Source: an uncultured Selenomonadales bacterium (GTDB lineage: Bacteria > Bacillota > Negativicutes > Selenomonadales > Selenomonadaceae). Taken from it: a stretch of DNA of 56,258 bases. Positions 35,574-45,220 of the stretch are shown here, one piece after another. The notes below the pieces were generated by a model. The model searched no databases. It was not told the DNA's origin and saw nothing but the letters and a program-made list of their open reading frames with translations. The translations under genes and the position numbers were made by a program. Positions within the stretch are counted from its first letter, which is position 1. Each line of letters opens with the position of its first letter. The DNA lies in assembly GCA_937877565.1 (NCBI GenBank), contig CALFJB010000022.1, positions 1 to 56,258 on the forward strand. Reading direction: 5' to 3'.

Positions 35574-36680
35574 CTATTTTGAAATTACCTTAAACTTCAG
35601 ATTATTTGAAAGTTCGTTGTCGTCAACAAATTGGTATTCAAAATTTGACGCTCTGCCTTTAACGATACTCAAGGCAATATCGTTTGTCGTGTCGTTAATG
35701 TCAAATTTTTTGCCGTTGTACTTTATGTTAAATGTACTGCTTTCATCAGCTTTTGAATATTCGATTAAAATTTTTATCTTTGGATTGTCCAGAACAGGTA
35801 AAATTATCTGCAAGCACAATTCTTCAAACAATGAAAGTAAGGCGTTGCGCATTTTAGGCGCAATGTCATTTTTTATTGCAAATTCTTCTATCAGCGTATT
35901 AATTTCTAAAAAGTCGAAGTCGTGCGAAGTAATTGTCAATTCCAAAACTTTCAGGCGTTTGATAAATTGGCGCGTTTTATCTCGTTTGGGATTGTCAAAA
36001 ATTTGTTGCGGCGTACCGTCTTCATATATTCCGCCTTCGTCCATATACAACACTCTATTTGAAATTTCTTTTGCAAAGTCCATTCCGTGAGTAACAATCA
36101 TCATTGTTGTGCCGGTTTGCGAAACTTTTTTTATTACGGATTCAACTTCGCCAATCATTGTTGGATCAAGTGCGCTTGTCGGTTCGTCAAACAAAATTAT
36201 TTCCGGCTCCATTGCCAACGCTCTAACTATTGCGATACGTTGTTGTTGCCCGCCGCTCAATTCGTTGGGATAGTTAAAAGATTTATTCAGCAAGCCGACA
36301 CTTTTTAAAAGATTTTTTGCGTTGTCGTAAGCCGCCTGTTTATTCATTCTGCGCAATTCCATCGGCGCAACCATAATATTTTCAATAACCGTCATATTGG
36401 CGAACAAGTTAAACGATTGAAATATCATTCCAATTTTTTGGCGCACAATATCAAGCCTGCAATTTTTATCTGTAATGTCTTCATTGTGAAAAAAAATTTT
36501 GCCGCCGGTAGGTTTTTCAAGTCGATTGACACAGCGTAAAAGCGTAGATTTGCCGGTGCCGCTCGGTCCAATTACCGCAATTATATCGCCTTTGTTAATT
36601 TCCAGATTCACATTTTTTAAAGGCGTGACATTTCCATAGCTTTTTGTAAGATTCTCAATTTTTATTAAAACTTCGCTCAT
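35574..36680 (-). CDS. Polar amino-acid ABC ATPase with degenerate RsbW-like C-terminal domain
   Basis: The 368-aa protein begins as a GlnQ-type ATPase: Walker A GPSGTGKST (38-46), signature LSGGQQQR (141-148), Walker B ILFDEPTS and H-loop VTHG. Typical members end near residue 245. Here about 120 more residues follow, and their pattern parallels the RsbW-like protein at 48046-48447: a helix with FEELCLQ where the kinase has IEEIFVN, then NIKYNGKKFD, NDIALSIVK and a closing FEYQF...LKFKV. The ATP-binding Asn and Gly residues are missing, so it is probably a regulatory or docking domain. Its start overlaps the permease gene stop by 4 nt. Confidence 0.88.
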   Translation of the reverse strand: MSEVLIKIENLTKSYGNVTPLKNVNLEINKGDIIAVIGPSGTGKSTLLRCVNRLEKPTGGKIFFHNEDITDKNCRLDIVRQKIGMIFQSFNLFANMTVIENIMVAPMELRRMNKQAAYDNAKNLLKSVGLLNKSFNYPNELSGGQQQRIAIVRALAMEPEIILFDEPTSALDPTMIGEVESVIKKVSQTGTTMMIVTHGMDFAKEISNRVLYMDEGGIYEDGTPQQIFDNPKRDKTRQFIKRLKVLELTITSHDFDFLEINTLIEEFAIKNDIAPKMRNALLSLFEELCLQIILPVLDNPKIKILIEYSKADESSTFNIKYNGKKFDINDTTNDIALSIVKGRASNFEYQFVDDNELSNNLKFKVISK

Positions 36681-38902
36681 AAATCCACATCCTTTAAAAT
36701 TTCTTCGCGTTTACGATTTTTCGGATCAATTTTCGTTAAAATTTTGTCAGTCAATTTCAACAACAACCATGACAGCACAAAATAAATCGCTGAAACTACT
36801 ATCAAAGGCACAAACGCATCAAAAGTTCTTGCGCGTATCAAGTCGCCCATTTTTGTTAAATCTTGAACGGCGATATATCCAACTATTGAAGTTGACAGCA
36901 AAAGCTCAACGACTGTTTTTTGATAAGTCGGGAAAAAAATTACTGTGACTTGCGGCAAAATAAATTTTAAAAATGCTTTTCGATCCGAAAATCCCAATGC
37001 AAGTGCCGCCTCCATTTGTCCTTTCGGTATGCTTTCAGTGCCGCTTTTAAGCATTATGAAAACTGCCACGCTCAACAGTATCGAAAAAACAATTACAGCT
37101 ACAATCGCACTGTTAATTTCGACGCTGCCAAATATGACGTAGTAGAAAAACATCAGTAAAATCATTTGCGGCAGCCCCTGCATTATTCTTATCATTTTGT
37201 CAATAATTTTATTCAGCGTAGGATTTTTTTCACGATAAACCATGAAAATTGCAAAACCTGCCAGCGTTCCAAAAATTATTGCAAAGATTGTTATAATCAA
37301 AGTAATTTTTATTCCGTCCAGAATCATTTGCCAGCGATTTTCAGTTATCAAAGTCGCAACAAGTTTTTTTTCGATTGTTGACAAAAAACTTTCATCATCT
37401 GCGGAATTTGAATTTACAATCAAAATACATTGGTCAACGTTATTTGGATTTGAGAAAAGCATATTTTCTCCGCGCTCCGGCTTATATTCAATCGCATCTA
37501 CTCCAATATCACCTTTGCCCAAATTTATATCGCCAAGCATTGTTTCAAATTCTGTAATTTTAATTTCGTAATTGTAGCCGTATTCTGCGCAAAATTTATC
37601 AATCAGCTCAATTTCATAGCCGGTAACTTCGTTTTCTTTCAGATAAACGTATGGACCGCTTATGGCGTCTGTTTCGATAATCAAAGTGCCGTTTTCGCCG
37701 CTAAGTTTATTTTTTTCAAAAACGCGCTTTTCTTCGCCGCCTGTAAACCATTTTTCTTTGAGGTTGTCAAGTTCGCCGCCGTCAGTTAATTTTTTCAGAA
37801 ATTCATTCATTTGACTTTGAAGTTTTTCACCTTTGGCAGATTTTGTAAACATAAACGCCGTCGATATTTCGCCAAAACTTTCGTCAAGGTATTCAACTTC
37901 AACGCCGCTACTAATCAAATTATCTGCGTAAACCTTGCCAAGTACGAACGAATCAATTTTATTTTGCTTGAGGTTGAGTACCAGATCGCCCAGCGTATCA
38001 ATGTAAACGTACTGCGCGTCAGGCAAAATTTTTCTTGCCAAAACTTCGTAGCCACATTCAGGCCAACAACCTATCCTGGAATTTTTAAAATCGCTCAAAG
38101 TTTTTTTGGAATTATCAGCTGATTTTTTTATAACAGCTATACATTCGTCCCATTGAGTCGGCTCTGAAAATAAAAATTGTTCGCCGCGCTCTTCAGTATA
38201 TTGCATTGCCGCAATTCCAACATCAGCCCTGCCTAAATTGACATTGCCAATCATTACGCCAAAATCTACAATTTCAATTTCGTAATTGTAGCCGTATTCG
38301 GCGCAAAATTTATCAATCAGCTCAACTTCATAGCCGGTAACTTCGCCATCTTGAATGTAGCTGTAGGGAAATGCACTAGCCTCACTCAACATTTTTAAAG
38401 TACCGTTTTCGCCGGTGAGTTCGGATTTTTCATAAGTTTGTTTTTTAGTCAAATTGTCGGTAAACCATTTATCTTTGAGTTTATCAAGTTCGCCGCTGTC
38501 AGTTAATTTTTTCAGAAATTCATTCATCTGATCGCAAAGATAACGCCCTTTTTCATTTTTAGTGAATATGTAGCCAATACGAAGTTTGCCGACGGGCTCC
38601 GGCAAATAATCAATTTTAATTCCTTCGGCTTGCATTGAATTGGCTCTGCTTTTTTCTATGAAAAAGGCGTCGATTTTATTTTGATTGAGAGTTTGTACCA
38701 TATCGCCAACCGAATCAATGTAAAAAAATTTGGCGTCCGGGAATTTTTCTTGCACCATTGTAGTAATTGCACTGACTGACCAAACTGCCAATCTGCCTTT
38801 TTCCAAGTCCTTTAGCGAAGTAATTTTAGTTTCAGTGCCGCAACCTGTAAAAAGAATCGCCGCGCAAATTAAAAAAATTGTACCGTAAAAAAATTTTCTC
38901 AT
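36677..38902 (-). CDS. Fused substrate-binding lobes plus ABC permease
   Basis: This 741-aa lipoprotein-type polypeptide has lipobox LFTGC (Cys21). The extracytoplasmic part reads as SBP_bac_3 pieces in shifted order: lobe-2 plus end (29-148), a complete module (165-387), then a lone lobe-1 start (400-497). The two lobe-1 pieces share GYNYEI and TGYE.ELIDKFCAEY. Residues about 527-725 are a HisM-type permease with an EAA loop (EAALALGFSDRKAF, 631-644). With the coupled ATPase this makes a two-gene polar amino-acid importer. The ATG is preceded by a weak GAGGTATTTTT. Confidence 0.92.
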   Translation of the reverse strand: MRKFFYGTIFLICAAILFTGCGTETKITSLKDLEKGRLAVWSVSAITTMVQEKFPDAKFFYIDSVGDMVQTLNQNKIDAFFIEKSRANSMQAEGIKIDYLPEPVGKLRIGYIFTKNEKGRYLCDQMNEFLKKLTDSGELDKLKDKWFTDNLTKKQTYEKSELTGENGTLKMLSEASAFPYSYIQDGEVTGYEVELIDKFCAEYGYNYEIEIVDFGVMIGNVNLGRADVGIAAMQYTEERGEQFLFSEPTQWDECIAVIKKSADNSKKTLSDFKNSRIGCWPECGYEVLARKILPDAQYVYIDTLGDLVLNLKQNKIDSFVLGKVYADNLISSGVEVEYLDESFGEISTAFMFTKSAKGEKLQSQMNEFLKKLTDGGELDNLKEKWFTGGEEKRVFEKNKLSGENGTLIIETDAISGPYVYLKENEVTGYEIELIDKFCAEYGYNYEIKITEFETMLGDINLGKGDIGVDAIEYKPERGENMLFSNPNNVDQCILIVNSNSADDESFLSTIEKKLVATLITENRWQMILDGIKITLIITIFAIIFGTLAGFAIFMVYREKNPTLNKIIDKMIRIMQGLPQMILLMFFYYVIFGSVEINSAIVAVIVFSILLSVAVFIMLKSGTESIPKGQMEAALALGFSDRKAFLKFILPQVTVIFFPTYQKTVVELLLSTSIVGYIAVQDLTKMGDLIRARTFDAFVPLIVVSAIYFVLSWLLLKLTDKILTKIDPKNRKREEILKDVDL

Positions 38903-39192
38903 AAAAATACCTCAATTAGTTTTTACCGTAACTGTCAAATTTTTGTCTGAACAGTACGCAAATTTGAAATTTAACTGCGTCGAATAGTATAAAAAAATAG
39001 AAAAATTTTCAAGTGTCAACACTTAAAAACTTATCTGAATTATATTTGAGTTAAAAAAATTTCAAATTCCTAAAACCTAACAGCTAAAACCTAACACCTA
39101 ATAATTTATGTATACAGTGTACTTTGTTAAGGGTACTATACAAAAAAATTATATTATGTTAAAATTCATTCCAGTTAAAGGAGGATTTTAAA
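38903..39192. other. Intergenic region between the ABC system and gdhA
   Basis: This 290-bp divergent region holds a perfect 14-bp palindrome AAGTGTCAACACTT (39012-39025), a CTAA-rich repeat (39067-39103) and an imperfect inverted pair TGTATAC...GTACTATACA (39109-39142) just upstream of gdhA. I could not settle on promoters for either direction. Confidence 0.45.
39067..39103. repeat. CTAA-rich short repeat cluster 2
   Basis: CCTAAAACCTAACAGCTAAAACCTAACACCTAA-like units in tandem, the same words as at 51215-51250. They lie within the gdhA upstream region. Confidence 0.45.
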
Positions 39193-40542
39193 ATGTCTGA
39201 AATGCAAAATTACGTTGAAGATATACTTAATTTGATTAAGAAGCGTGACCCCGATCAGGTTGAATTTCAAAACACGGTTAAGGAAGTTTTAACTTCAATA
39301 GTTCCATTCCTTGAAAAAAATCCCCAGTACAAGGAGCAGAAACTTTTGGAGCGTATTGTTGAGCCGGAACGCGTTATTACTTTCCGCGTTGCGTGGCAGG
39401 ACGATAAAAATATTACTCATGTAAATCGTGGCTACCGTGTGCAGATGAATTCAGCTATTGGACCGTACAAAGGCGGCTTGCGTTTTCATCCCAGCGTAAA
39501 CCTTAGCATTTTGAAGTTTTTGGCGTTTGAACAGGTTTTCAAAAATTCTTTGACAGGTTTACCTATTGGCGGCGGCAAAGGCGGCTCTGATTTCGATCCT
39601 AAAGGCAAATCTGATAACGAAGTTATGAAATTCTGCCAAGCGTTTATGACGGAACTTTACAGACACATTGGACCTCATGTTGACGTACCGGCGGGCGATA
39701 TTGGCGTTGGCGGTCGTGAAATTGGTTATCTGTTTGGACAGTATAAGCGTATTCGTGACGCTTACGACAGCGCAGTTTTGACAGGTAAAGGTTTAACTTA
39801 CGGCGGTTCTTTGACTCGTACAGAGGCTACAGGTTACGGCTTGTTGTACTTTGTCAAAAATATGCTTGATGCTAAAGATATTAGCTTGCAAGGTAAAACA
39901 GTTGTAATTTCCGGCGCGGGCAATGTTGCTACATACGCAATTCAAAAAGCTCAAGAATTTGGCGCAAAAGTTGTTACTTGCTCCGATTCTAACGGCTATA
40001 TTTACGATCCTAACGGTATTGATTTTGTTACTGTCAAACGTATCAAAGAAGTTGACAGAGGCAGAATTTACGAATATGAAAGCGTTCATCCTTCGGCAGA
40101 ATATCACGAAGGTTGCAGAGGCGTTTGGGATGTTAAATGTGATATTGCTCTTCCCTGCGCGACTCAAAGTGAAATTGATTTGGAATCAGCAAAACGCCTT
40201 GTTGCGAATGGCTGTAAAGTTGTCGGCGAAGGCGCAAATATGCCTTCAACGCTTGAGGCTATTGACTACTTCCTCAAAAATAAAGTTTTGTTTGCACCGG
40301 CAAAGGCGGCAAACGCGGGCGGCGTTGCAGTTTCAGCTCTCGAAATGAGCCAAAACTCCGAACGTTTGCACTGGACTTTTGAAGAAGTTGACAACAAACT
40401 CAAAGATATTATGAAAAATATTTACCAAAATACAAAGAAAAACGCTGAAGAATTTGGCGATCCTGATAACTTGGTTATGGGCGCAAATATCGCAGGCTTT
40501 AAGAAAGTTGCAGAGGCTATGACTGCTCAAGGTCTCGTATAA
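39193..40542 (+). CDS. gdhA: NADP-type glutamate dehydrogenase
   Basis: GdhA reversibly aminates 2-oxoglutarate, the main ammonia-assimilation step in many anaerobes. The 449-aa length and the motifs PYKGGLRFHPSVN, LPIGGGKGGSDFDPKGKSD (catalytic Lys region), PAGDIGVGGREIGYLFGQYKR and the nucleotide-binding VISGAGNVATYA match the hexameric family. AAAGGAGGATTTT precedes the ATG. NADP preference is inferred from family and length only. It is monocistronic, with a terminator 27 bp past the stop. Confidence 0.96.
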   Translation: MSEMQNYVEDILNLIKKRDPDQVEFQNTVKEVLTSIVPFLEKNPQYKEQKLLERIVEPERVITFRVAWQDDKNITHVNRGYRVQMNSAIGPYKGGLRFHPSVNLSILKFLAFEQVFKNSLTGLPIGGGKGGSDFDPKGKSDNEVMKFCQAFMTELYRHIGPHVDVPAGDIGVGGREIGYLFGQYKRIRDAYDSAVLTGKGLTYGGSLTRTEATGYGLLYFVKNMLDAKDISLQGKTVVISGAGNVATYAIQKAQEFGAKVVTCSDSNGYIYDPNGIDFVTVKRIKEVDRGRIYEYESVHPSAEYHEGCRGVWDVKCDIALPCATQSEIDLESAKRLVANGCKVVGEGANMPSTLEAIDYFLKNKVLFAPAKAANAGGVAVSALEMSQNSERLHWTFEEVDNKLKDIMKNIYQNTKKNAEEFGDPDNLVMGANIAGFKKVAEAMTAQGLV

Positions 40543-40565
40543 AAAATTTTTCCACACCTACAAAA

Positions 40566-40603
40566 AAAGCCGTAACTTGCAAATCGCAGGTTGCGGTTTT
40601 TTA
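40566..40603 (+). terminator. Bidirectional terminator between gdhA and the TetR gene
   Basis: CCGTAACTTGC pairs with GCAGGTTGCGG (two G-T pairs) around an AAATC-type loop, with TTTTTT after it on the plus strand and a T-run on the minus strand. It serves both converging genes. Confidence 0.8.
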
Positions 40604-40605
40604 GT

Positions 40606-41262
40606 TTACGCTTTAAATTGTTTCAAGCCGGTTAATACAAAATTTTTTATTTCGGCTAAGATTTTTTCTTTTTCATAATTTACGGGAATGACTTCACGAA
40701 TTGCGCTGACTTCTTCGCGTTGAAATAAAAGCATCCAGAAAAACGGCGCAAACGCTCCTATCATCAATGCAAAAGTTTTTGGATCGTTGGCAGGTCGGTT
40801 CGTGTATTCGCTGAAAATTCTCAACATCAAATTTAATTTCGGCAAAACTTCTTCAGTAACAATTTTTTTCGCAAATTCTGACGGCGAAAGTATTTCTCTA
40901 AGCCAAACTCGAATTTTCCAGTTACTTTCCTGTTTAACCGCGTTTTCAAGCAGGTTTAATAATTTTTCAATTTTTTCTTCGGCAGTTAAATTTTTTTCTT
41001 CCAATTCGTTTAATTCGGTTACGCTCAAAAGGTAAGTGTAAACTTGCCGCAAAACTTCAAGATAAAGTTTTTCTCGGCTGTCAAAATGATAATTTACCGC
41101 CGCCAAATTTATTCCCAGTTCCTGACAAATTTGCTTGCTTGTAGTTTTATCGTAACCTTGTTTTGCAATTAATTTTCCGGCAGTTTCGATAATGGCGGCT
41201 TGACGTTCCTTGCCGTCGTCCCGCGTTTTTCGCACGGGCTTAACAATTCGATTTTGATACAT
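40606..41262 (-). CDS. TetR-family regulator, CecR-like
   Basis: The 218-aa protein has an N-terminal TetR helix-turn-helix (about 18-65: AAIIETAGKLIAKQGYDKTTSKQICQ split over helices 1-3, then LAAVNYHFDSREKLY) and a helical ligand domain resembling the CecR/YbiH C-terminal family. In E. coli CecR controls ybhGFSR, and here the regulator is the last gene of exactly that exporter operon, 11 bp after the permease. A palindrome at 46250-46259 in the operon promoter is its likely operator (inference). TAGGAGAAATTTCA precedes the ATG. Confidence 0.88.
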   Translation of the reverse strand: MYQNRIVKPVRKTRDDGKERQAAIIETAGKLIAKQGYDKTTSKQICQELGINLAAVNYHFDSREKLYLEVLRQVYTYLLSVTELNELEEKNLTAEEKIEKLLNLLENAVKQESNWKIRVWLREILSPSEFAKKIVTEEVLPKLNLMLRIFSEYTNRPANDPKTFALMIGAFAPFFWMLLFQREEVSAIREVIPVNYEKEKILAEIKNFVLTGLKQFKA

Positions 41263-41273
41263 TGAAATTTCTC

Positions 41274-42380
41274 CTATTCGATATTATTTCTGAAAAGGTA
41301 CGCGGCAACGGGTAAAGTTATCGCCGCAACTGTCAGCATTGGTACAAAATTAAATGCAACGTCAGAAATTGTGCAACCTTCCAAATAAATCCGCCGCACT
41401 GAATCCAACGCAAAACGCATTGGATTTGCATATGTGACTGTTTGCAAAAATTCCGGCATATTTTCAACCGGCGTTGCCATTCCCGAAAGTAAAACCATCG
41501 GCATTAACAAAACGAAACAGTAAACCATAACCTGTTGCATTGTCTGCGAAATTGCCGAAATTGAAAGCCCAATTCCCACGCAGGTTAAAATAAATACAAA
41601 CAACGTCAAGTACAGCGAAAAAAAATCTCCTGCGAACGGGATTTTAAACCAAAATTGGCAGATTATCAAAACTAACGTGGCTTGAAAAATTCCAATGACA
41701 ACGGGCGCAACCGCTTTACCAATTAAAATTTGCAACGGCGATAACGGCGTTACCAAAAGTTGGTCAAATGTTCCTTGTTCGCGTTCCCGCGCCACTGACA
41801 GCCCGCTCAACATTAAAACTTGTACCAAACTTAGCATAATCATCAGCACGGGTAAAAAATTCCAGCGCGTTTCCAAATTTGGATTGTACCACGAAACAGT
41901 TTCAACCGTTACGGCGTTTAATTTTGGATTTCGCACGGCGTTAAAATTTCCTACAATTTGCCCAACGTAACTTGACGCAAGCGACGCCGTCATAGTGTTT
42001 CGCCCGTCAGTTATAACTTGAATTGGCGCGGCTTTTTCTTTCAAAAGACTTTGCGAAAAATTCGGCGGAATTGTAACAACTAAAAGCACTTCGCCCGCGT
42101 CGATAACTTCCGCAATTTCGGTTGAATTTGCAAGCGTCCGCACTCTTTCAAAAGCCGTGTTGCCGTCAATCTTTGCAACAAGCTCGGAAGATTCTCGGCT
42201 GTGGCTTAAATCTAAAAGCGCGTAGGGTACATTATTTAAATCGTAACTTGCCACGTAGCCGAAAATCATACTTTGAACAATTACCGGCGCAATTAAAATC
42301 GCCTTAGTTTTCGGGTCTTTCATCGTCGATAAAAATTCTTTGCGAATTATCATTTTCAGCCGCCATAAAAATATTTTCAT
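41274..42380 (-). CDS. ybhR: ABC-2 type exporter permease, YbhR-like
   Basis: This 368-aa protein has one N-terminal helix, a periplasmic domain (about 45-175) and five C-terminal helices, the ABC-2 layout. The segment REREQGTFDQLLVTPLSP near residue 200 is the typical coupling region before the second helix. It is 3 bp downstream of a second, distinct permease, and the pair presumably forms a heterodimer. The symbol rests on operon position. Confidence 0.85.
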   Translation of the reverse strand: MKIFLWRLKMIIRKEFLSTMKDPKTKAILIAPVIVQSMIFGYVASYDLNNVPYALLDLSHSRESSELVAKIDGNTAFERVRTLANSTEIAEVIDAGEVLLVVTIPPNFSQSLLKEKAAPIQVITDGRNTMTASLASSYVGQIVGNFNAVRNPKLNAVTVETVSWYNPNLETRWNFLPVLMIMLSLVQVLMLSGLSVAREREQGTFDQLLVTPLSPLQILIGKAVAPVVIGIFQATLVLIICQFWFKIPFAGDFFSLYLTLFVFILTCVGIGLSISAISQTMQQVMVYCFVLLMPMVLLSGMATPVENMPEFLQTVTYANPMRFALDSVRRIYLEGCTISDVAFNFVPMLTVAAITLPVAAYLFRNNIE

Positions 42381-42383
42381 CAG

Positions 42384-43493
42384 TCATTCAATCCTTTTCC
42401 GCGTAATTTTCAGCGCAATTCCCATAAAAAATACCGCGTACAAAATTAAAATCGTGCAGTTTTTGAAAATCAATTCCCCATTATTTCCCGCCAAAAACAA
42501 ACTTTTCAGCAATTCCAAATAATAAGTCGGCGGCAGGACGTGCCCAATTTTATTTACCCAATCCGGCGCACTGTGCAAATCGAAAATAAATCCAGTCAAC
42601 ATTAACGACGGCATAAATCCCACAATCAACGCAACTTGACACGATAAAAATTGACTTTTCGTAACTGTTGAAATTGTCAGCCCAATTCCCAACGCCACGA
42701 ACAAATATAAAATCGTCGCAAAAAATAAAACCAAAATTGAACCGTGCAACGGAATTTCATAAAGATACCGCGCCGCCAACAGACAAAGTAAAAATCCGAA
42801 CATTGCCACGCAAAAATAAGGTATGATTTTTGACAGCAATATTTCAAAAATTTTTACCGGCGTTACAAAAATTGATTCAAGCGTGCCGCGTTCCCATTCC
42901 CGCGCCATTACCAACGCAGTTAAAAATATTCCCACCAACGTTGAAATTAGCATTATCAAGCCCGGTACAAAATACCACGTGCTTGAATTGGCGTCATTAA
43001 ACCAAATTCTGTTTTCAACCGTGACAACGCCGCTTGAAATGTTGCCGCCGTAAAATTGCGCGTTGTAACTGCTTATTCCCGCCTCAATGTAGCCTTTAGC
43101 CGCCGTCGCCGTCGTATTGTTGACGCCGTAAAGTATCACTTGAATTTTTGCCGTGCGGTTGGCTAAATTTTTTGTGAAGTCCACAGGCACAACTATAATT
43201 GCGTCAACTTCCCGCGTTTGCATTAAATTTTTTCCTTCGTCGAAAGTGCGGACGTAACGCGGCGAAAAATATTCAGAGCCGTCCAAAAAACTTACAGCAT
43301 TTTTGGCAGTTGGTGAAAAATCTTCCATAACTACCGCAACAGGAACATTTTTTACATCAAGCGAAATTCCGTAGCCCATAATTAAAATTAAAACCAACGG
43401 CAGTACCGCGCCAATTAAAATGGAGCTGTTGTCACGAATTAACTGCAGAAATTCTTTTTTGACAAGCGCGGTTAATCGTCTCAAAAAATTCAT
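42384..43493 (-). CDS. ybhS: ABC-2 type exporter permease, YbhS-like
   Basis: This 369-aa paralogue-like permease has the same architecture: an N-terminal helix (about 25-45), a periplasmic domain and five C-terminal helices, with REWERGTLESIFVTPVKI as the coupling segment. Its ATG overlaps the ATPase stop by 4 nt, which couples translation. Together with the other permease it would form the membrane channel of the exporter. Confidence 0.85.
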   Translation of the reverse strand: MNFLRRLTALVKKEFLQLIRDNSSILIGAVLPLVLILIMGYGISLDVKNVPVAVVMEDFSPTAKNAVSFLDGSEYFSPRYVRTFDEGKNLMQTREVDAIIVVPVDFTKNLANRTAKIQVILYGVNNTTATAAKGYIEAGISSYNAQFYGGNISSGVVTVENRIWFNDANSSTWYFVPGLIMLISTLVGIFLTALVMAREWERGTLESIFVTPVKIFEILLSKIIPYFCVAMFGFLLCLLAARYLYEIPLHGSILVLFFATILYLFVALGIGLTISTVTKSQFLSCQVALIVGFMPSLMLTGFIFDLHSAPDWVNKIGHVLPPTYYLELLKSLFLAGNNGELIFKNCTILILYAVFFMGIALKITRKRIE

Positions 43494-45220
43494 TTGCCGC
43501 CACCTCTGGAATTTTCGACAATCTTTATAAAAATTTCGTTCATCGTGGAATTTTCTCCGCCAAAATTTTTTCTAATTTCTTGAGGCGTTCCAATCGTCAA
43601 AAGTTTTCCGTGATCTTGAATCATCATTCTATCGCAGTATTCCGCCTCTTCCATAAAGTGCGTTGTAATAATAATCGTTGTGCCTTTAACTGATAAATCA
43701 GTTATTTGCCGCCAAAAATCCCGCCGCGCCAATGGATCAATTCCGCTTGTCGGCTCGTCAAGAAATAAAATTTTTGGCTGATGTAAAAGTGCCGCCGCCA
43801 TTGATAATCTTTGCTTGTAGCCGCCGGGTAAATCGCCCGCCGCGTCGTTTTCGTGTCCGTCCAAATGAAATTCCTGCAATACTTCTGAAATTCTGCTACT
43901 TAAAATTTTGCCGCTTAAACCATACGCGCCGCCGAAAAAATTTAAATTTTCCTCAACCGTCAAATTTCCGTACAATGAAAATTTCTGCGCGACGTAGCCG
44001 ATATTCGCCCGCGCTTCAGTCCGCGCCGTTCGCAAATTTACACCGGCAACACTCAAAAAGCCGTCAGTTAAAGGTAAAAGCCCGCATAACATTCTGAAAG
44101 TTGTAGTTTTGCCCGCGCCGTTTGGACCAAGTAAGCCGAAAACTTCGCCCTTGTGAACTTCAAAGCTTGTTTTGTCAACCGCCGTGAAATCGCCGAATTT
44201 TTTCAGCAAATTTTTAACTTCAATATCAATTTCATTTGACAAAAAATATTTATCGTCAAGCGAAAGTTTTTTCAAATTTGCAACGGCAGGATTTTTATTT
44301 TTTTCATCGTCGTGCAACAGAATCATAAAACCGTCTTCAAGGCGTTCAGAAATTTTTTCGACGGACAAATTTAATTTTTTACTGAAAAATTTTTCGTCAA
44401 GATTTGCCGCGCCAATAAATCTTACAAAATTTCCTTCAGGTACGGAGTCAATCACGTTTTCTTTATCGTCCATCAGAATACTTTGCAAAATTCGTGTCGG
44501 CATATTCGGCGGCGTTTTAATTCTGTAACAGCGATTTTCGGCAACGGCTTTAATTTCTGAAGGCGTACCGAATTTTAAAATTTTGCCGTGATTCATTACA
44601 AAAACTTTTTCGCAGAATTCCGCCTCGTCCATATACGCCGTATTGACTACTACGCTCAAATTTTCTTCGGCTACAAGTTGCTTGACAATTTCCCAAAGTT
44701 CCCGCCGTGACAGCGGATCAACTCCAACTGTCGGCTCGTCCAATAGTAAAATTTCCGGCGAACGCACCAGAGTACAGGCAAGCCCCAATTTTTGTTTCAT
44801 ACCGCCGGAAAGTTTGCCCGCCAATCTTTTTGTAAATGGCGTTAATCCCGTCATTTCCAGCAAGTGCGAAAATCTTTCACGCCGCAAATTTTTTTCCACG
44901 CCGTGTAAATCTGCGTACAGCGTCATATTTTCTTCAATGCTTAAATCTTCGTACAGACCGAATTTTTGCGGCAGGTACGAAATTTTTTCTTGTATCGCCT
45001 GTTCATTGCCAAAAACATTTTTTCCTAGAACTTTCAAATTTCCTGAAGTTGGAACAATCAAACCCGCAATTAACCTCATCAAAGTAGTTTTGCCTGCGCC
45101 GTCGGGACCGATTATCGCCGTCAAGTTGCCTTTTTCGACTTCAAAATTTATTGCGTCCAGTGCTACAAGATTTTTAAATTTCTTAGTCAAGTTTTCGGCT
45201 GAAATAATTTTTTCGCTCAT
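43490..45220 (-). CDS. ybhF: Tandem ABC ATPase, YbhF-like
   Basis: The 576-aa protein contains two complete ATPase domains. Domain 1 (about 5-240) has Walker A GPDGAGKTT and signature LSGGMKQK; domain 2 (about 330-560) has GPNGAGKTT and signature LPGGYKQR. Both Walker B strands are intact (LLLDEPTVG and LFLDEPTSG). A linker of roughly 90 residues lies between them. This is the YbhF arrangement, powering drug or cation export with the two ABC-2 permeases. Its start overlaps the stop of the membrane-fusion gene by 4 nt. Confidence 0.93.
   Translation of the reverse strand: MSEKIISAENLTKKFKNLVALDAINFEVEKGNLTAIIGPDGAGKTTLMRLIAGLIVPTSGNLKVLGKNVFGNEQAIQEKISYLPQKFGLYEDLSIEENMTLYADLHGVEKNLRRERFSHLLEMTGLTPFTKRLAGKLSGGMKQKLGLACTLVRSPEILLLDEPTVGVDPLSRRELWEIVKQLVAEENLSVVVNTAYMDEAEFCEKVFVMNHGKILKFGTPSEIKAVAENRCYRIKTPPNMPTRILQSILMDDKENVIDSVPEGNFVRFIGAANLDEKFFSKKLNLSVEKISERLEDGFMILLHDDEKNKNPAVANLKKLSLDDKYFLSNEIDIEVKNLLKKFGDFTAVDKTSFEVHKGEVFGLLGPNGAGKTTTFRMLCGLLPLTDGFLSVAGVNLRTARTEARANIGYVAQKFSLYGNLTVEENLNFFGGAYGLSGKILSSRISEVLQEFHLDGHENDAAGDLPGGYKQRLSMAAALLHQPKILFLDEPTSGIDPLARRDFWRQITDLSVKGTTIIITTHFMEEAEYCDRMMIQDHGKLLTIGTPQEIRKNFGGENSTMNEIFIKIVENSRGGGK

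Noticed and set aside
35557..36090. 177-codon plus-strand frame opposite the ABC ATPase gene
   Set aside because: It is a mirror of a strongly conserved gene, with no ribosome-binding site or recognisable domain.
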